A stretch of DNA of 20,649 nucleotides from a virus. The stretch spans positions 1 through 20,649 of IMG/VR virus record IMGVR_UViG_3300036791_001357; one strand, written 5' to 3'. Shown here piece by piece: positions 1-8,390 of this stretch; within the stretch, counting starts at the first letter, position 1; the number at the start of each line of letters is the position of its first letter. The position numbers and the translations under genes were made by a program. The notes under the pieces were generated by a model that saw only the letters and a program-made list of their open reading frames with translations, was not told where the DNA came from and did not search any database.

Positions 1-195
1 AGGCCCTTTTTAAAATTGCATAATTCAAAAATCGGTTTAGACGCTCGTACAGCGGCATCGGCAGGGCGAGGCTAGTCAGGTAGCAGCCGGCCTCGAAATG
101 CTCGCCAGCAGCCACGGCAGCCGGCCTGGCCCTTGTGAAACCCCGAATGATCCCCGTATCATCGCCGCCGATCCTGCCAGCAACCTGCTTTGACC

Positions 196-705
196 ATGCG
201 CCGAGGTCCGAAGAACAAGCCGACAACCCTGCTCCACTTGCACGGCACCTGGAATTCGACCCGCCACGGCCAGCGTCCGCCCGATGCAAAGCCTCCTGGC
301 GACCTCGAGGAGCTGCCGGCTGATCTGAGCCCGGCCGAGGCTGAGCGCTGGCATGCGGCCCTGGCAGCCGCTCCTGCCGGCGTTCTGGGCAAGAGCGATG
401 AATCCCTGCTGCGCCTCTGGTGCTTTCATGAAGCGACCTTCCTCGAGGCCCGCCGGATGCAGCAAATGCTCGATGTCGGAAATAAGCTCCCGCTGCTGGT
501 CAAGGGCAAGATGGGAGACATGATCCAGTCGCCCTATCTCAGGATCATGCAACGTTCGAGCCTCATCATGCTGCGCATGATCGAGCAGCTCGGCTTCTCG
601 CCAGTGTCCCGCACCGGCCTCGGCAACACTGAGGAAGCAGCCAGCGGCGATGATGGCCGCTGGATGAGGCTCGAGGAGATGCGGCGCAAGGCCGCCAATG
701 GCTAG
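196..705 (+). CDS. Terminase small subunit, P27 family
   Basis: The product is about 169 aa and should be the DNA-recognition subunit of the packaging motor, which binds phage DNA and recruits the large subunit. The N-terminus (MRRGPKNKPTTLLHLHGTWN) is the typical basic RGPK.KPT..L opening of P27-family small terminases. It is followed by a Pro-rich stretch (about residues 25-40) and a helical C-terminal half. A TTG at 190 is an alternative start in the same frame; I prefer the ATG at 196 because the RGPK motif follows it directly, although no clear Shine-Dalgarno is visible. The stop overlaps the start of the large-subunit gene by 8 bases, so the two are translationally coupled. The family call rests on remembered motif similarity and on the downstream TerL. 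Confidence 0.85.
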   Translation: MRRGPKNKPTTLLHLHGTWNSTRHGQRPPDAKPPGDLEELPADLSPAEAERWHAALAAAPAGVLGKSDESLLRLWCFHEATFLEARRMQQMLDVGNKLPLLVKGKMGDMIQSPYLRIMQRSSLIMLRMIEQLGFSPVSRTGLGNTEEAASGDDGRWMRLEEMRRKAANG

Positions 706-2386
706 AGCTCGCAATGCGATCGATGATGGGATCCGCTATGCCGAGCGGATCGCTGGCTACAAGATCCCTGCACCTAAGCTGGTGCGCCTGGCCTGCCAGC
801 GCTTCCTTGAAGATTATGAAGAGGCAAAGAGCAGCGACAGTTTCTGGCGCTTCGACCCGCAGAAGGCTCTCGGCCCGATCGACCTTGCCGAGGGCCTGCC
901 TAACATCAAGGGTCCGTTCGCAGGCCGGCCGATCAAGCTGCTCGACTGGCAGCGCTGGTGCACCATCAATCTGTTCGGCTTCGTCGAGCGCGAAACAGGT
1001 CTGAGGCGGTTTCGGCAAGCCTCGATCTGGGTTCCTCGAGGCAATGGCAAAAGCACCTGGCTGGCACCGATGGCGCTCTATTCAGCCTTCGCCGAGGGCG
1101 AGGGCGGCGCCGATGCCTTCGCGGCCGCTGTCACCCGCGATCAGGCGAAGATCGTCTGGCAGACAGCCTGGGAAATGGTCCGGCGAGCACCAGGCATGCG
1201 CCAGCATCTCGGCGTCAGCACCTCAGTCAATGCGATCTTTCAGGACCGCAGCGCCTCGAAGTTCGTCCCGATCTCCTCCGACAGCAAGGGCCTCGAGGGT
1301 CTGAATGCACATTTCGTCTGCCTCGATGAGATTGCCAGCCATCGCACTGCCCGCGTTTATGACGTGATGCTGACGGCAACTGGCAAGCGGCTGCAGCCGC
1401 TCCTGGTCTCGATCTCGACAGCAACTGATCAGATCACGGGCATCGGCAAGTCGATCTGGGATTACACGGTCAAGGTCCTGACCGGCGTGCTCAAGGACGA
1501 CCGTTTCTTCGGTGTGATCTATAGCGCTGAGGATGGTGATGATCCTTGGGACGAACGAACGATGAAGAAGGCGAATCCATCCTGGGGAATCACCGTCGTC
1601 CCGGAGCAGATCCGCATCATCGCCCGCCAGGCCAAGATGAATCCGGCGCAGGAGGCGATCTATAAGACTCGCCATCTCAATATGTGGGTGACAGGCGATT
1701 CGCCGCTCTTTTCCATGCCGCATTGGCATGAATGCAAGCGTGCTGATCTCAAGCTCGAGGATTTCACCGAGCACACCTGCATCATCGGCCTCGACATCGC
1801 CAACAAGATCGACCTGACAGCTCTTGTGCTGCTCTTCTGGCAGGAAGGTGATGACGGCCAGACGCATTATACCGTGTTTTGCAAGGCATGGCTGCCCGAG
1901 GCCCGGATCGAGGCTCAGCCGGCCTATGCGACGTGGATATCAGAAGGATGGCTGATGCAGACGCCCGGCGAGACGATCAGCTATGCCGAGGTCGAGGAAA
2001 TGCTGGCCTGGGCCTGCGCAACCTTCGATGTTCAAGCCGTGACCTATGATCCCTGGTCAGCCACGCAGCTGGCGCAGCGCATGCTGGAAAAGAACATCCC
2101 GATGGTCGAATACCCGATGACCGTTGCCACCATGAGCGAGCCGACCAAGGGCCTCGATGCACGGATTCGTGAGCACCGCATCAGCCATGATGGAAATCCG
2201 CTGCTCGGCTGGTGCATGGCAAATGTCACGGGCCATTATGATTTCAAGGACAATGTTTTCCCGCGCAAGGAAGTGAGCGAGAACAAGATCGATGCTGCGA
2301 TCAGCACCATCATGGCGCTCGGGCATCAGATGATCGGCGAGGAAACCACGACGATCTATCGCGACACGGAGCTGCTGGTGTTCTAA
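698..2386 (+). CDS. Terminase large subunit (TerL), Terminase_1 family
   Basis: This 562-aa protein is the ATP-driven DNA-packaging motor and genome-cutting nuclease. An adenine-binding LDWQRW motif lies near residues 82-87. The Walker A motif (PRGNGKST) is at about 113-120, Walker B (FVCLDE) ends at D210-E211, and a coupling motif (LVSISTATD) is at about 236-244. The C-terminal RNase H-like nuclease carries acidic positions D366 in IIGLDIAN, D451 in TYDPW and D532 in NKIDAAIS. All key residues are present, and the length is normal for HK97-type large terminases, so the gene looks intact. It overlaps the small subunit gene upstream. Downstream a portal gene would be usual, but the next gene is a small leftward gene whose 3' end overlaps this one by 4 bases. 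Confidence 0.95.
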   Translation: MARARNAIDDGIRYAERIAGYKIPAPKLVRLACQRFLEDYEEAKSSDSFWRFDPQKALGPIDLAEGLPNIKGPFAGRPIKLLDWQRWCTINLFGFVERETGLRRFRQASIWVPRGNGKSTWLAPMALYSAFAEGEGGADAFAAAVTRDQAKIVWQTAWEMVRRAPGMRQHLGVSTSVNAIFQDRSASKFVPISSDSKGLEGLNAHFVCLDEIASHRTARVYDVMLTATGKRLQPLLVSISTATDQITGIGKSIWDYTVKVLTGVLKDDRFFGVIYSAEDGDDPWDERTMKKANPSWGITVVPEQIRIIARQAKMNPAQEAIYKTRHLNMWVTGDSPLFSMPHWHECKRADLKLEDFTEHTCIIGLDIANKIDLTALVLLFWQEGDDGQTHYTVFCKAWLPEARIEAQPAYATWISEGWLMQTPGETISYAEVEEMLAWACATFDVQAVTYDPWSATQLAQRMLEKNIPMVEYPMTVATMSEPTKGLDARIREHRISHDGNPLLGWCMANVTGHYDFKDNVFPRKEVSENKIDAAISTIMALGHQMIGEETTTIYRDTELLVF

Positions 2387-2700
2387 GCCTTGGCCACGCC
2401 GACCGCGCCAGCCGCGCCGCCCGGTCCTGCCACCTTCACGCCGACCACTGCTGCTCCGGTCGTCCCGGTAGCACCGGTCGTCCCGGTGCTGCCGGTGTCA
2501 CCCATCGCACCGCGCGTTCCCCAATAGGTCTGATCGGCGCTGACCGGTGGATTAGGCGGCATCCGCTCTGCACCCGTCGCACCGGCAGCGGCTGTCGCCC
2601 CGACGCTCGTTACCGGTGAGCTGATCGGCGGCTCAGCCGGCCAGCGATCTGGGCCAGTCACGCCGGTTGCGCCCGTGCTCATGACCTGCGTCTGTGCCAT
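2383..2700 (-). CDS. Small collagen-like repeat protein
   Basis: This leftward gene encodes 105 aa and lies between two rightward blocks. Its start is supported by a strong Shine-Dalgarno: reading the minus strand, GGAGG sits 5 bases before the ATG at 2700. The product contains Gly-X-Thr/Ala triplets (GDTGSTGTTGATGTTG near residues 68-83; GATGVTG near 11-17; GATAAAGATG in the middle) separated by Pro-rich linkers (RWPAEPPISS, RMPPNPPVSAD). There is no signal peptide or membrane segment. Collagen-like triplets in phages form trimeric stalks of fibres, so a structural or decoration role is plausible, but the family is not recognised. It is convergent with TerL, overlapping by 4 bases. The strong Shine-Dalgarno and low-complexity composition argue against a shadow reading frame. 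Confidence 0.65.
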   Translation of the reverse strand: MAQTQVMSTGATGVTGPDRWPAEPPISSPVTSVGATAAAGATGAERMPPNPPVSADQTYWGTRGAMGDTGSTGTTGATGTTGAAVVGVKVAGPGGAAGAVGVAKA

Positions 2701-2774
2701 ATCAACCTCCGTTTATTTGATTGCGCTATCAGTCTATCATGCGAGGCCAGGCAGACCGCCAGGGGGATTTTGCG

Positions 2775-3203
2775 ATGCCCGGCAGCTACACGATGAACCT
2801 CTATCGCGGCGACACCTACCACTGGAAATTCGTCGTCTGGCAAGACACGGCGATGACGATCCCAGCCGATCTGACCGGCGTTACCGCCAAGTCGCAGATC
2901 CGAGACAAGCCCTCAGGAGCTTTCATCGTCGATCTCGTTGTGAACGTGGTGCTGCCGAACACGATCACTGCCGATCTTGCGCAGGTCGATAGTCAGCGGC
3001 TGTTGCCGCCGGCCTGCGCATGGGATCTCCAGCTCACCTATCCCAACGGCGATGTCATCACGATCCTCGCCGGCGCAGTCAATGTGACGCCCGACATCAC
3101 GGATTCGACGCCTGGTGGTTTGACAAAGCGTGCGGCCGATGCCAAGGGAAAATATGAAGCTTGGCGAGAGAAGCAGGCGGCGGCGGCGGCAGCGGCCGAA
3201 TGA
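2775..3203 (+). CDS. Baseplate/receptor-binding-like phage protein
   Basis: The product is about 142 aa. The start at 2775 is chosen because AGGGGG lies 8 bases upstream; the reading frame is open back to 2721 but has no ribosome site there. The sequence (YRGDTYHWKFVVWQDTAM..DLTGVTAKSQIRDKP) looks like the beta-sandwich module of phage baseplate-upper or fibre-associated proteins, in which a 'GDT...F.L...TG..A..qIR' pattern recurs. The C-terminus is Ala-rich and helical (about 120-142, ending in an alanine run). It overlaps the next gene by ATGA and sits in a coupled block ending in the tail fibre, so a role in the host-recognition apparatus is likely. The precise family is not certain. Confidence 0.65.
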   Translation: MPGSYTMNLYRGDTYHWKFVVWQDTAMTIPADLTGVTAKSQIRDKPSGAFIVDLVVNVVLPNTITADLAQVDSQRLLPPACAWDLQLTYPNGDVITILAGAVNVTPDITDSTPGGLTKRAADAKGKYEAWREKQAAAAAAAE

Positions 3204-3496
3204 CCAAGACCATCGACGTCGTACTGCCCCGCCCGTGTGAAAGCCTTGGAAATCGAGCAAGGTGGAGGACCACAACCGATATGATGAACGGCCAGCAACC
3301 CCTGACTTATGACGGCAACACACCGGTTACGATCACGCTTCCTCTCAACAATTGGGCTCTGGTCCGGACGCTGCTCGGCGAGGCGCCGTGGAAGACTGCT
3401 AATCCGATCATAGGCGAACTCGATCGGCAGATAGGCGTCGCGCTCGAACACGTCGAACCCATCCAACAACAGCCCGGCGGCGAGCTGCGGCAATGA
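3200..3496 (+). CDS. Hypothetical phage protein
   Basis: This small gene (98 aa from the ATG at 3200) overlaps the upstream stop by ATGA and the downstream tail-fibre start by the same arrangement, so it is part of a translationally coupled block. An internal ATG pair at 3281/3284 with GGTGGAGG about 13 bases upstream is an alternative start and would give about 71 aa, beginning [18 protein letters not shown]. The C-terminal half contains [18 protein letters not shown] and a helical segment. I recognise no family. The context suggests a minor structural or assembly factor for the fibre. Confidence 0.6.
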   Translation: MTKTIDVVLPRPCESLGNRARWRTTTDMMNGQQPLTYDGNTPVTITLPLNNWALVRTLLGEAPWKTANPIIGELDRQIGVALEHVEPIQQQPGGELRQ

Positions 3497-5379
3497 CGAC
3501 GATCACCACGGGTGGCGATAACAATCTGACGATCGACGTTCAGCAACCGTCACTGCAACCTCTCGGCATCGACATCACGCAGCCCGTGGGTCCGCCCGGC
3601 CCGGCTGGCCCGGCAGGACCGCCGGGTCCGAGCGGCGCTGATGGTGCTCCGGGCGCGACTGGGGCGCCCGGTCCGCAAGGTCCTCAAGGCATCGCCGGCG
3701 CGCAAGGCGTGCCAGGAGCTGCAGGACCGAGTGGACCGCAGGGCGCCACTGGCGCTGCAGGTCCGAGCGGCCCATCGGGCGCGCAGGGCACTCAAGGTGA
3801 TCCTGGGGTCGCCGGGCCGGCAGGGCCGATAGGTCCTTCGGGTGCCGATGGTGTTGCAGGTCCGACCGGTCCAGCGGGTGCGCAGGGTATTCAAGGCACG
3901 CAGGGCGTCCAAGGCCCACCTGGGCCGCAAGGATTGACAGGTCCGACCGGCGCTTCTGGCGGGGTCGCCAGCTTCAACGGCAGGACCGGCGCCATCGTCA
4001 GCCAAGCGAGTGACATCACCTCGGCCGGCGGCGCCCTGCTGGCGAGCCCGGCTTTCACTGGCCTGCCTACCGCCCCGACTGTGGGCGCGGCGGACAACAG
4101 CCAATCGCTGGCGACCACCGCCTTTGTCCAGAACAAGCTCGTCGGAACCGTCACGACCTTCAACGGCCGCAGCGGGGCCGTGACCTTGAACACGGGCGAC
4201 GTGACCGGAGCCGGCGGGGCGCCGCAGAACAACGCCGCGCTGACGGGCATCCCAACCGCGCCGACCGCAGCACCGGCAACGGCCACGACACAGCTTGCTA
4301 CGACTGCCTTTGTCGGCACGTCCTTTGCTCCCCTCGCCTCGCCCGCCCTTACTGGAACCCCCACCGTGCCGACAGCGCCGGCCGGGACCGCTACGACGCA
4401 AGCGGCATCGGCCGCTTTCGTGCAAGCGGCCGTAGCGCCGGCCTTCAACGATACCGGCCGAAACCTGCTGCACAATGCATTGCTAGCTGTACAACAAAGA
4501 GCGACAGGCCCGTGGACCGTCTCGGGTTCCTATACCGCCGATCGCTGGGCAGTCGGCGCCGTCGGGGGCGATACTTTCAGCGCCAGCCTGGTGGCGGCAG
4601 CCGACGCCGATCGCGCCGCAATCGGCGACGAGGCGACAACAACACTGTTGCAAGTCGTCTTTACCGGCACCTCCGGCACCACGTCCTATAGTCAGCTATA
4701 CCAGGGGATCGAAAGAATCCGGCGGCTCGGCGGAAAGACCGTCGCCTTTTCCTTCTGGGCCAGAAGGACCGCAGGAACGGCGCCCAAGCTCGGCATTTCA
4801 ATCGATCAATATTTCGGCAGCGGAGGCACCCCCTCGGCAGAGCTGCAAGGAACGGGAGTAGCAATCACTCTCAGCACGACATGGACACGTTACAGCGGAA
4901 CAATCGCCATCCCCAGCACGTCCGGCAAAACGCTGGGCACAAACAGCGACGATGCTAACTATCTTTCAATCTGGTTCTCATCCGGCGCCAACAACAATGC
5001 CTTTGCCGGCGGCATCGGGGTGCAATCCGGCACCGTGCAGTTTTGGGGCGCTCAGCTCGAAATTGGATCCGTCGCTACGCCATTGGAGAAGCCGCCTGAC
5101 CCGCAGGTAGAACTCGCCAAGTGCCAGAGGTTCTATCAGACCGGGCATTTCAACCTGATCGCATATGCCGCAGCCGGAGCGGGATCGGGCATGGGATTCC
5201 CCTTCCCGACTCCGTTCCGTGTCCCCCCTCAGGTCATCGCCGCCACTACGACAAATACCAATTGCAGCGCTCTCGCGATCAATGCCGCCTATACCGATTC
5301 TTTCCTTGGCGTGTCGACAGCCGTGGCGCTAGGCATGTTCCAACTCGCCGGCACCTTCACCGCCTCGGCCGACATATGA
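3493..5379 (+). CDS. Collagen-like tail fibre protein
   Basis: This 628-aa protein is the probable receptor-binding fibre. After a short N-terminal region (1-32) there is an almost uninterrupted Gly-X-Y tract from about residue 33 to 155 ([13 protein letters not shown] onward, about 40 triplets), expected to form a trimeric collagen-like stalk. Then come two copies of an FNGR(T/S)GA(I/V) element (about 161 and 223) alternating with three fibre repeats of the type ASPA(F/L)TG.PT.PT...TTAFV (about 184-212, 247-275, 282-311). The C-terminal 300 residues start [28 protein letters not shown], a jelly-roll/carbohydrate-binding style seen at the tips of phage fibres. It is coupled to the upstream gene by ATGA. 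The 3' end overlaps a convergent leftward gene by 51 bases. Function is inferred from architecture. Confidence 0.88.
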   Translation: MTTITTGGDNNLTIDVQQPSLQPLGIDITQPVGPPGPAGPAGPPGPSGADGAPGATGAPGPQGPQGIAGAQGVPGAAGPSGPQGATGAAGPSGPSGAQGTQGDPGVAGPAGPIGPSGADGVAGPTGPAGAQGIQGTQGVQGPPGPQGLTGPTGASGGVASFNGRTGAIVSQASDITSAGGALLASPAFTGLPTAPTVGAADNSQSLATTAFVQNKLVGTVTTFNGRSGAVTLNTGDVTGAGGAPQNNAALTGIPTAPTAAPATATTQLATTAFVGTSFAPLASPALTGTPTVPTAPAGTATTQAASAAFVQAAVAPAFNDTGRNLLHNALLAVQQRATGPWTVSGSYTADRWAVGAVGGDTFSASLVAAADADRAAIGDEATTTLLQVVFTGTSGTTSYSQLYQGIERIRRLGGKTVAFSFWARRTAGTAPKLGISIDQYFGSGGTPSAELQGTGVAITLSTTWTRYSGTIAIPSTSGKTLGTNSDDANYLSIWFSSGANNNAFAGGIGVQSGTVQFWGAQLEIGSVATPLEKPPDPQVELAKCQRFYQTGHFNLIAYAAAGAGSGMGFPFPTPFRVPPQVIAATTTNTNCSALAINAAYTDSFLGVSTAVALGMFQLAGTFTASADI

Positions 5380-5571
5380 GGCGTAAAGCTCGACCAGCTC
5401 CTTCAAGCTCGCGATTCCGTGATATCTGCTGTGAACCTTGTTGATGAGCGCCTGTGCTGCAGCCAGGGTCAGCGGCTTGTCGCAACACGGGCAGCCAGTG
5501 ACGATCGTCGTCCCATCGCTCAGACTGTAGTGCTCGCCGCCATCGATGGCCTTGATCCTAAAGGCGCTCAT
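5329..5571 (-). CDS. Hypothetical protein with CPCC motif
   Basis: The product is 80 aa, the last gene of the leftward recombination operon. The start is well supported: GGAGG lies 7 bases upstream on the minus strand, and the ATG overlaps the upstream stop (ATGA). A Cys cluster ([10 protein letters not shown], about residues 25-34) suggests a metal-binding knuckle, although only one Cys pair or triplet is present, so a complete zinc ribbon would need a partner chain. The rest is helical. The 3' end runs 51 bases into the end of the convergent tail-fibre gene. The family is unknown. Confidence 0.6.
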   Translation of the reverse strand: MSAFRIKAIDGGEHYSLSDGTTIVTGCPCCDKPLTLAAAQALINKVHSRYHGIASLKELVELYASYVGRGGEGAGELEHA

Positions 5572-6029
5572 CCTGAAACCTCCATAGTCGGCGGATCGCC
5601 GATCCAGATGCCGCGAAGGGCTGCATCCTCAGGAAGCTCGATCATCAGGGCCAGATGTGCCCTGGCAGATTCCGGCGGCGCAGTGTGTCTCAACTTATCA
5701 AGCGATGGCACGGTGATCGGCGGCAGCCGATCAATTGTCGGCAGCGGCTCCTGATAGAAGATGCGACCGATGATGTAGCTTATCATCGACTCGCTGATGC
5801 CATGATGGATGGATCCATAAGCATCTTTCCATCCAGTGAACTGTGGGAATTGCTTACGGACGTGAGGGACTATCTGTGACGGTGACATCCCCTCCCAATA
5901 GAGTTCAAAGATGAAGCCGGCAGCAGGGCGAAACTCACCGCCATAGCGGTTGAAGTCGAGTTTTCGTGATCCCAGGCTCGGGGTCGGATTCTCGCCGCCT
6001 TGCGGATAACGGCGCGGCACCTGCATCAT
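5568..6029 (-). CDS. Hypothetical protein, possible GcrA-like DNA-binding
   Basis: This 153-aa product is coupled on both sides in the leftward operon (its start overlaps the ATPase stop and its stop overlaps the next start). Residues about 41-95 read FELYWEGMSPSQIV ... ISESMISYIIGRIFYQEPLP. This resembles the helix-turn-helix of GcrA-type proteins (LW.EG.SASQIA ... SRNAVIGK.HRL.LP), with a longer insertion between the two halves. GcrA is an alphaproteobacterial cell-cycle transcription factor, and phages carry small homologues. The match is by eye and partial, and the insertion is unusual, so this could be an unrelated winged or helix-turn-helix protein. The basic N-terminus (RRYPQGG, SRKLDFNR) fits DNA binding. 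Confidence 0.6.
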   Translation of the reverse strand: MMQVPRRYPQGGENPTPSLGSRKLDFNRYGGEFRPAAGFIFELYWEGMSPSQIVPHVRKQFPQFTGWKDAYGSIHHGISESMISYIIGRIFYQEPLPTIDRLPPITVPSLDKLRHTAPPESARAHLALMIELPEDAALRGIWIGDPPTMEVSG

Positions 6030-7021
6030 ACGAGACTGCCTTGCTGCTTCTTCGATGCTGCGAGCTGACGCAGATTATCCCAGAGGCCAGGCGCGCTTTC
6101 CTTCAATGCCTTCAATCCTGCGGGATGATTGCGCCACCAGGCTTCCGGTTGCTGACTCCCCTCGAGGCCAGCCCGCAGCTCCTGGTGCAGCTTGATCATG
6201 TCTTCATGATAAGCTGGCTCAGGCTGGTCCGATGTCTTCTCCGTCGGCTGGTCGGGCGGCGGCGCGGATCTGGCATGTTCCGGCGCCGCCGCCTTAATGC
6301 TCTTGCCGGCGCACCAGAGTGCGAGCTTTCGCCCTGTCTCAATCGTCACCATCTCCCCGCTCTTGAAGACATCAGCGAGCGCAGGATGGCCGAGCTTCGT
6401 CACCCGCAATGTGTGATCGGCCAGAATCTCGGCATGCACCGTCATCTCGAAGATGAAATCACCATCCTGCTTCGGCGTGGCGAACTCATCTTTTACGATG
6501 ATGGTCTTGCCCTTCTCGTCTTTGCCCTGGCGGGATTTCCGCTTTGCCCTGAGGCAGCAGATCACAGGGAACGGCGTGCGGAGAAGCTTGAGCATCATCT
6601 TTGTGTGAAGCCGCTTCGGCTCTTTCCAGCAATGCAGACCTGCTTTGCCGCTTTCGATTTCTCTATCAGCGGCCATGTCTGACACCGAGCCCTCGCCGCC
6701 TTCCCACTCGTGCGACATGCTGTCGATGATGCCGATGGCAGGCTTTGCCTTCACCATCGCATCGATGGCCTCGATATAGTGCGCTGGCGAGAACGGCTCA
6801 TCCAGGTCGAGCACGTCATATCCGCCGGGGATGACATCCTCATAGTCTGAGCCGCGCCCGGTCTCTGTATCAATCATCGCAATCTTGCCCGCCGGGCCGA
6901 CGAGCCCGCGCGCGAGCAGGAGCGCGGAATAGGTCTTGCCGCCGCCGCTCAGGCCATAGAGCCCGATGAGTGGCCGACGCCGGCCACGAGCTGCAGGGCG
7001 GAAGATCATCGTCAAGGTCAT
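6026..7021 (-). CDS. RecA-fold ATPase, Sak4-like / AAA_24 family
   Basis: The product is about 331 aa. Walker A (GLSGGGKT) is at about 23-30, and a hydrophobic strand ending in IDTETGRG (49-56) follows. Walker B (AIGIIDS) is at about 95-101, and a later strand FPVICCLRAK (about 151-160) carries a sensor-like position. This is the AAA_24 / Sak4 layout: a minimal RecA core used by phages for single-strand annealing and recombination. The C-terminal 100 residues are a charged, Pro-rich linker (EHARSAPPPDQPTEKTSDQPEP) and a helix, possibly for partner binding. Start choice is ambiguous: GAGGAG directly abuts the ATG at 7021, so TTG at 7015 or ATG at 7009 could be used; all keep the whole domain. 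The exonuclease gene lies immediately upstream with a 4-base gap, typical of a recombination operon. Confidence 0.8.
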   Translation of the reverse strand: MTLTMIFRPAARGRRRPLIGLYGLSGGGKTYSALLLARGLVGPAGKIAMIDTETGRGSDYEDVIPGGYDVLDLDEPFSPAHYIEAIDAMVKAKPAIGIIDSMSHEWEGGEGSVSDMAADREIESGKAGLHCWKEPKRLHTKMMLKLLRTPFPVICCLRAKRKSRQGKDEKGKTIIVKDEFATPKQDGDFIFEMTVHAEILADHTLRVTKLGHPALADVFKSGEMVTIETGRKLALWCAGKSIKAAAPEHARSAPPPDQPTEKTSDQPEPAYHEDMIKLHQELRAGLEGSQQPEAWWRNHPAGLKALKESAPGLWDNLRQLAASKKQQGSLV

Positions 7022-7025
7022 CTCC

Positions 7026-8018
7026 TCATGGTTGCCACAAGGCGATCGAGAGCTTGAAGGGATCGACCTTGCCTTGACGATCCAGACTTGCTTGCTGGTG
7101 ACGCTCTTCAACCTCGCGCTGGCGCCACACCGGCGGATCCGCATAATAGGTTCGCTTCGAATAGCCCGGCCATGCATTGCGGCGCTGGCATTTCACCCAC
7201 AGGTCCATTGCCATTTGCAGGTCTTGCTGAGCGAGCTCCAACACGCTCGGCGCCAGGCCCACGACGCTGAGCGCATATGGCGGATTCTGCTCCTGGACGA
7301 TGAAGCGAAATTCCCAATCTTCCCTGAGCAGCTGGCGGGTGCCGCGAAGATAAAAGGCAGCCTGGATATCGCCGTTGATGTCGTACAGCGTCCGGCTCGA
7401 CCATGCGATCGGTGAGGCATTGCCGGCAGTCGTCTTGTAGTCGAAGAGCATTCGCCGCCCGCCCTGACGCTGCATCCAATCGGGACGCATCCGGCACCAT
7501 ATTGCGCCCTCCTGCCAAAGCAGCGTCCGCTCGCCCTCGCCCTCGCGAAAGGCATTCTTGGCCTCGACGGTCTGCTGCAGCTGCAGCCTGGCACTCTTCA
7601 CCATGCTCGAGACCTGCTGCCATTCATGCTCGAGGAGCGCGACCTTGCCCTCGCGGCCAACAGCAGCTCGCTCATCTCTTGCGGCCTCGGATTTCCAATT
7701 CGGCGCATCGATGATTTCAAAGATTGATGCACCTTCGCAAAGCAGCGAATGAGCAGCTCGGCCGATATCGAACTTCGGATAATGCTCGGGCTTGAAATCG
7801 GGATTGAGGCGGGGATGTGCCAGCCAGGCATGGCGCGGCGACTGAGCCCGCAGGATCGCGGCAATATGTGCAGAGAGCGATGCATGCGGCGCCGGGTCAG
7901 CGTGATAGTCTGCCGCCGGGATATTGTAGATCCCGGCCTTTGTCAGTTGTTTCCGAGAAGCATCGCCAGCAGCTTTTCCCGCAGGGTCAACCGCTGCCAA
8001 TGCCGTGCTGCGCGCCAT
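7026..8018 (-). CDS. PD-(D/E)XK exonuclease, RecE/lambda-exo-like
   Basis: The product is 330 aa and probably resects double-stranded DNA to give single strands for the neighbouring Sak4-like ATPase. Visible motifs are a helix FDIGRAAHSLL (about 83-93), the catalytic pair RPDW (Asp at about 180) and DYKTT (D-x-K, about 193-197), and a downstream QAAFYLRG helix (about 219-226). This is the order expected for the DUF3799/RecE C-terminal nuclease fold. An N-terminal YNIPAADYHADP..SLSAHIAAIL region (31-56) is also typical ('Y......YH....lSsS'). Catalytic residues are intact. The C-terminus is charged. Identification is from motif order, not a database search. Confidence 0.85.
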   Translation of the reverse strand: MARSTALAAVDPAGKAAGDASRKQLTKAGIYNIPAADYHADPAPHASLSAHIAAILRAQSPRHAWLAHPRLNPDFKPEHYPKFDIGRAAHSLLCEGASIFEIIDAPNWKSEAARDERAAVGREGKVALLEHEWQQVSSMVKSARLQLQQTVEAKNAFREGEGERTLLWQEGAIWCRMRPDWMQRQGGRRMLFDYKTTAGNASPIAWSSRTLYDINGDIQAAFYLRGTRQLLREDWEFRFIVQEQNPPYALSVVGLAPSVLELAQQDLQMAMDLWVKCQRRNAWPGYSKRTYYADPPVWRQREVEERHQQASLDRQGKVDPFKLSIALWQP

Positions 8019-8031
8019 CGCCGAAAGAACC

Positions 8032-8298
8032 TCATTCTAGAATGCCGGATGACTCCTCGCGCGCCTTCTTGAGCGCAAGGCGGGTGAAGAATTGCAGGAG
8101 ACGGCGGCGATCTTGCTCCTCGACCACGCCACAAAGGGCAACGCCGGTCGCTGTTGCCAAGATCACAAGCGTCTCGCTCAGACTGAAATTGTCCGGCGGT
8201 CCGATCAGTTGATTTGCATAGTGGACGGCATAGGCATCGAGTTGTCGTGCGCGTGCTTCCGTGATCGGGCTGCGCGGTTCATCTTTTTCCGCGTTCAT
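8032..8298 (-). CDS. Hypothetical protein, first gene of leftward operon
   Basis: This small (88 aa) protein opens the leftward recombination operon. It has an acidic-to-basic N-terminus, a helix RQLDAYAVHYANQLIG, a hydrophobic stretch LVILATATGVALCGVV (about 45-60) and a basic C-terminal helix (DRRRLLQFFTRLALKKAREE). The hydrophobic stretch is too Ala/Gly-rich and short to call a membrane segment with confidence. A weak GAGG lies just before the ATG. The gene ends 13 bases before the exonuclease start. No family is recognised. A single-strand DNA-binding or annealing role would suit the context but nothing in the sequence proves it. Confidence 0.6.
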   Translation of the reverse strand: MNAEKDEPRSPITEARARQLDAYAVHYANQLIGPPDNFSLSETLVILATATGVALCGVVEEQDRRRLLQFFTRLALKKAREESSGILE

Positions 8299-8390
8299 TG
8301 CCTCAGCTTACGCTGCTCGAGGTCATCAGCCAAGGTTGTGCAGGCAGTTTCAAGCCATTCTATTCTGAAAATGCCGAATTTAGAACAGTT

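Noticed and set aside
3590-3960. Dense short repeats that might suggest a CRISPR array
   Set aside because: They are collagen codon triplets in frame inside a fibre gene, without constant repeats or spacers.
3550-4473. A 307-aa Arg/Gly-rich frame opposite the tail fibre
   Set aside because: It is the complement of the Gly-X-Y collagen tract, giving low-complexity shadow sequence.
8033-8044. The palindrome CATTCTAGAATG at the end of the 88-aa gene
   Set aside because: It is a perfect 12-bp palindrome but lies at a gene junction without T-tract or repeat partner, so I give it no function.
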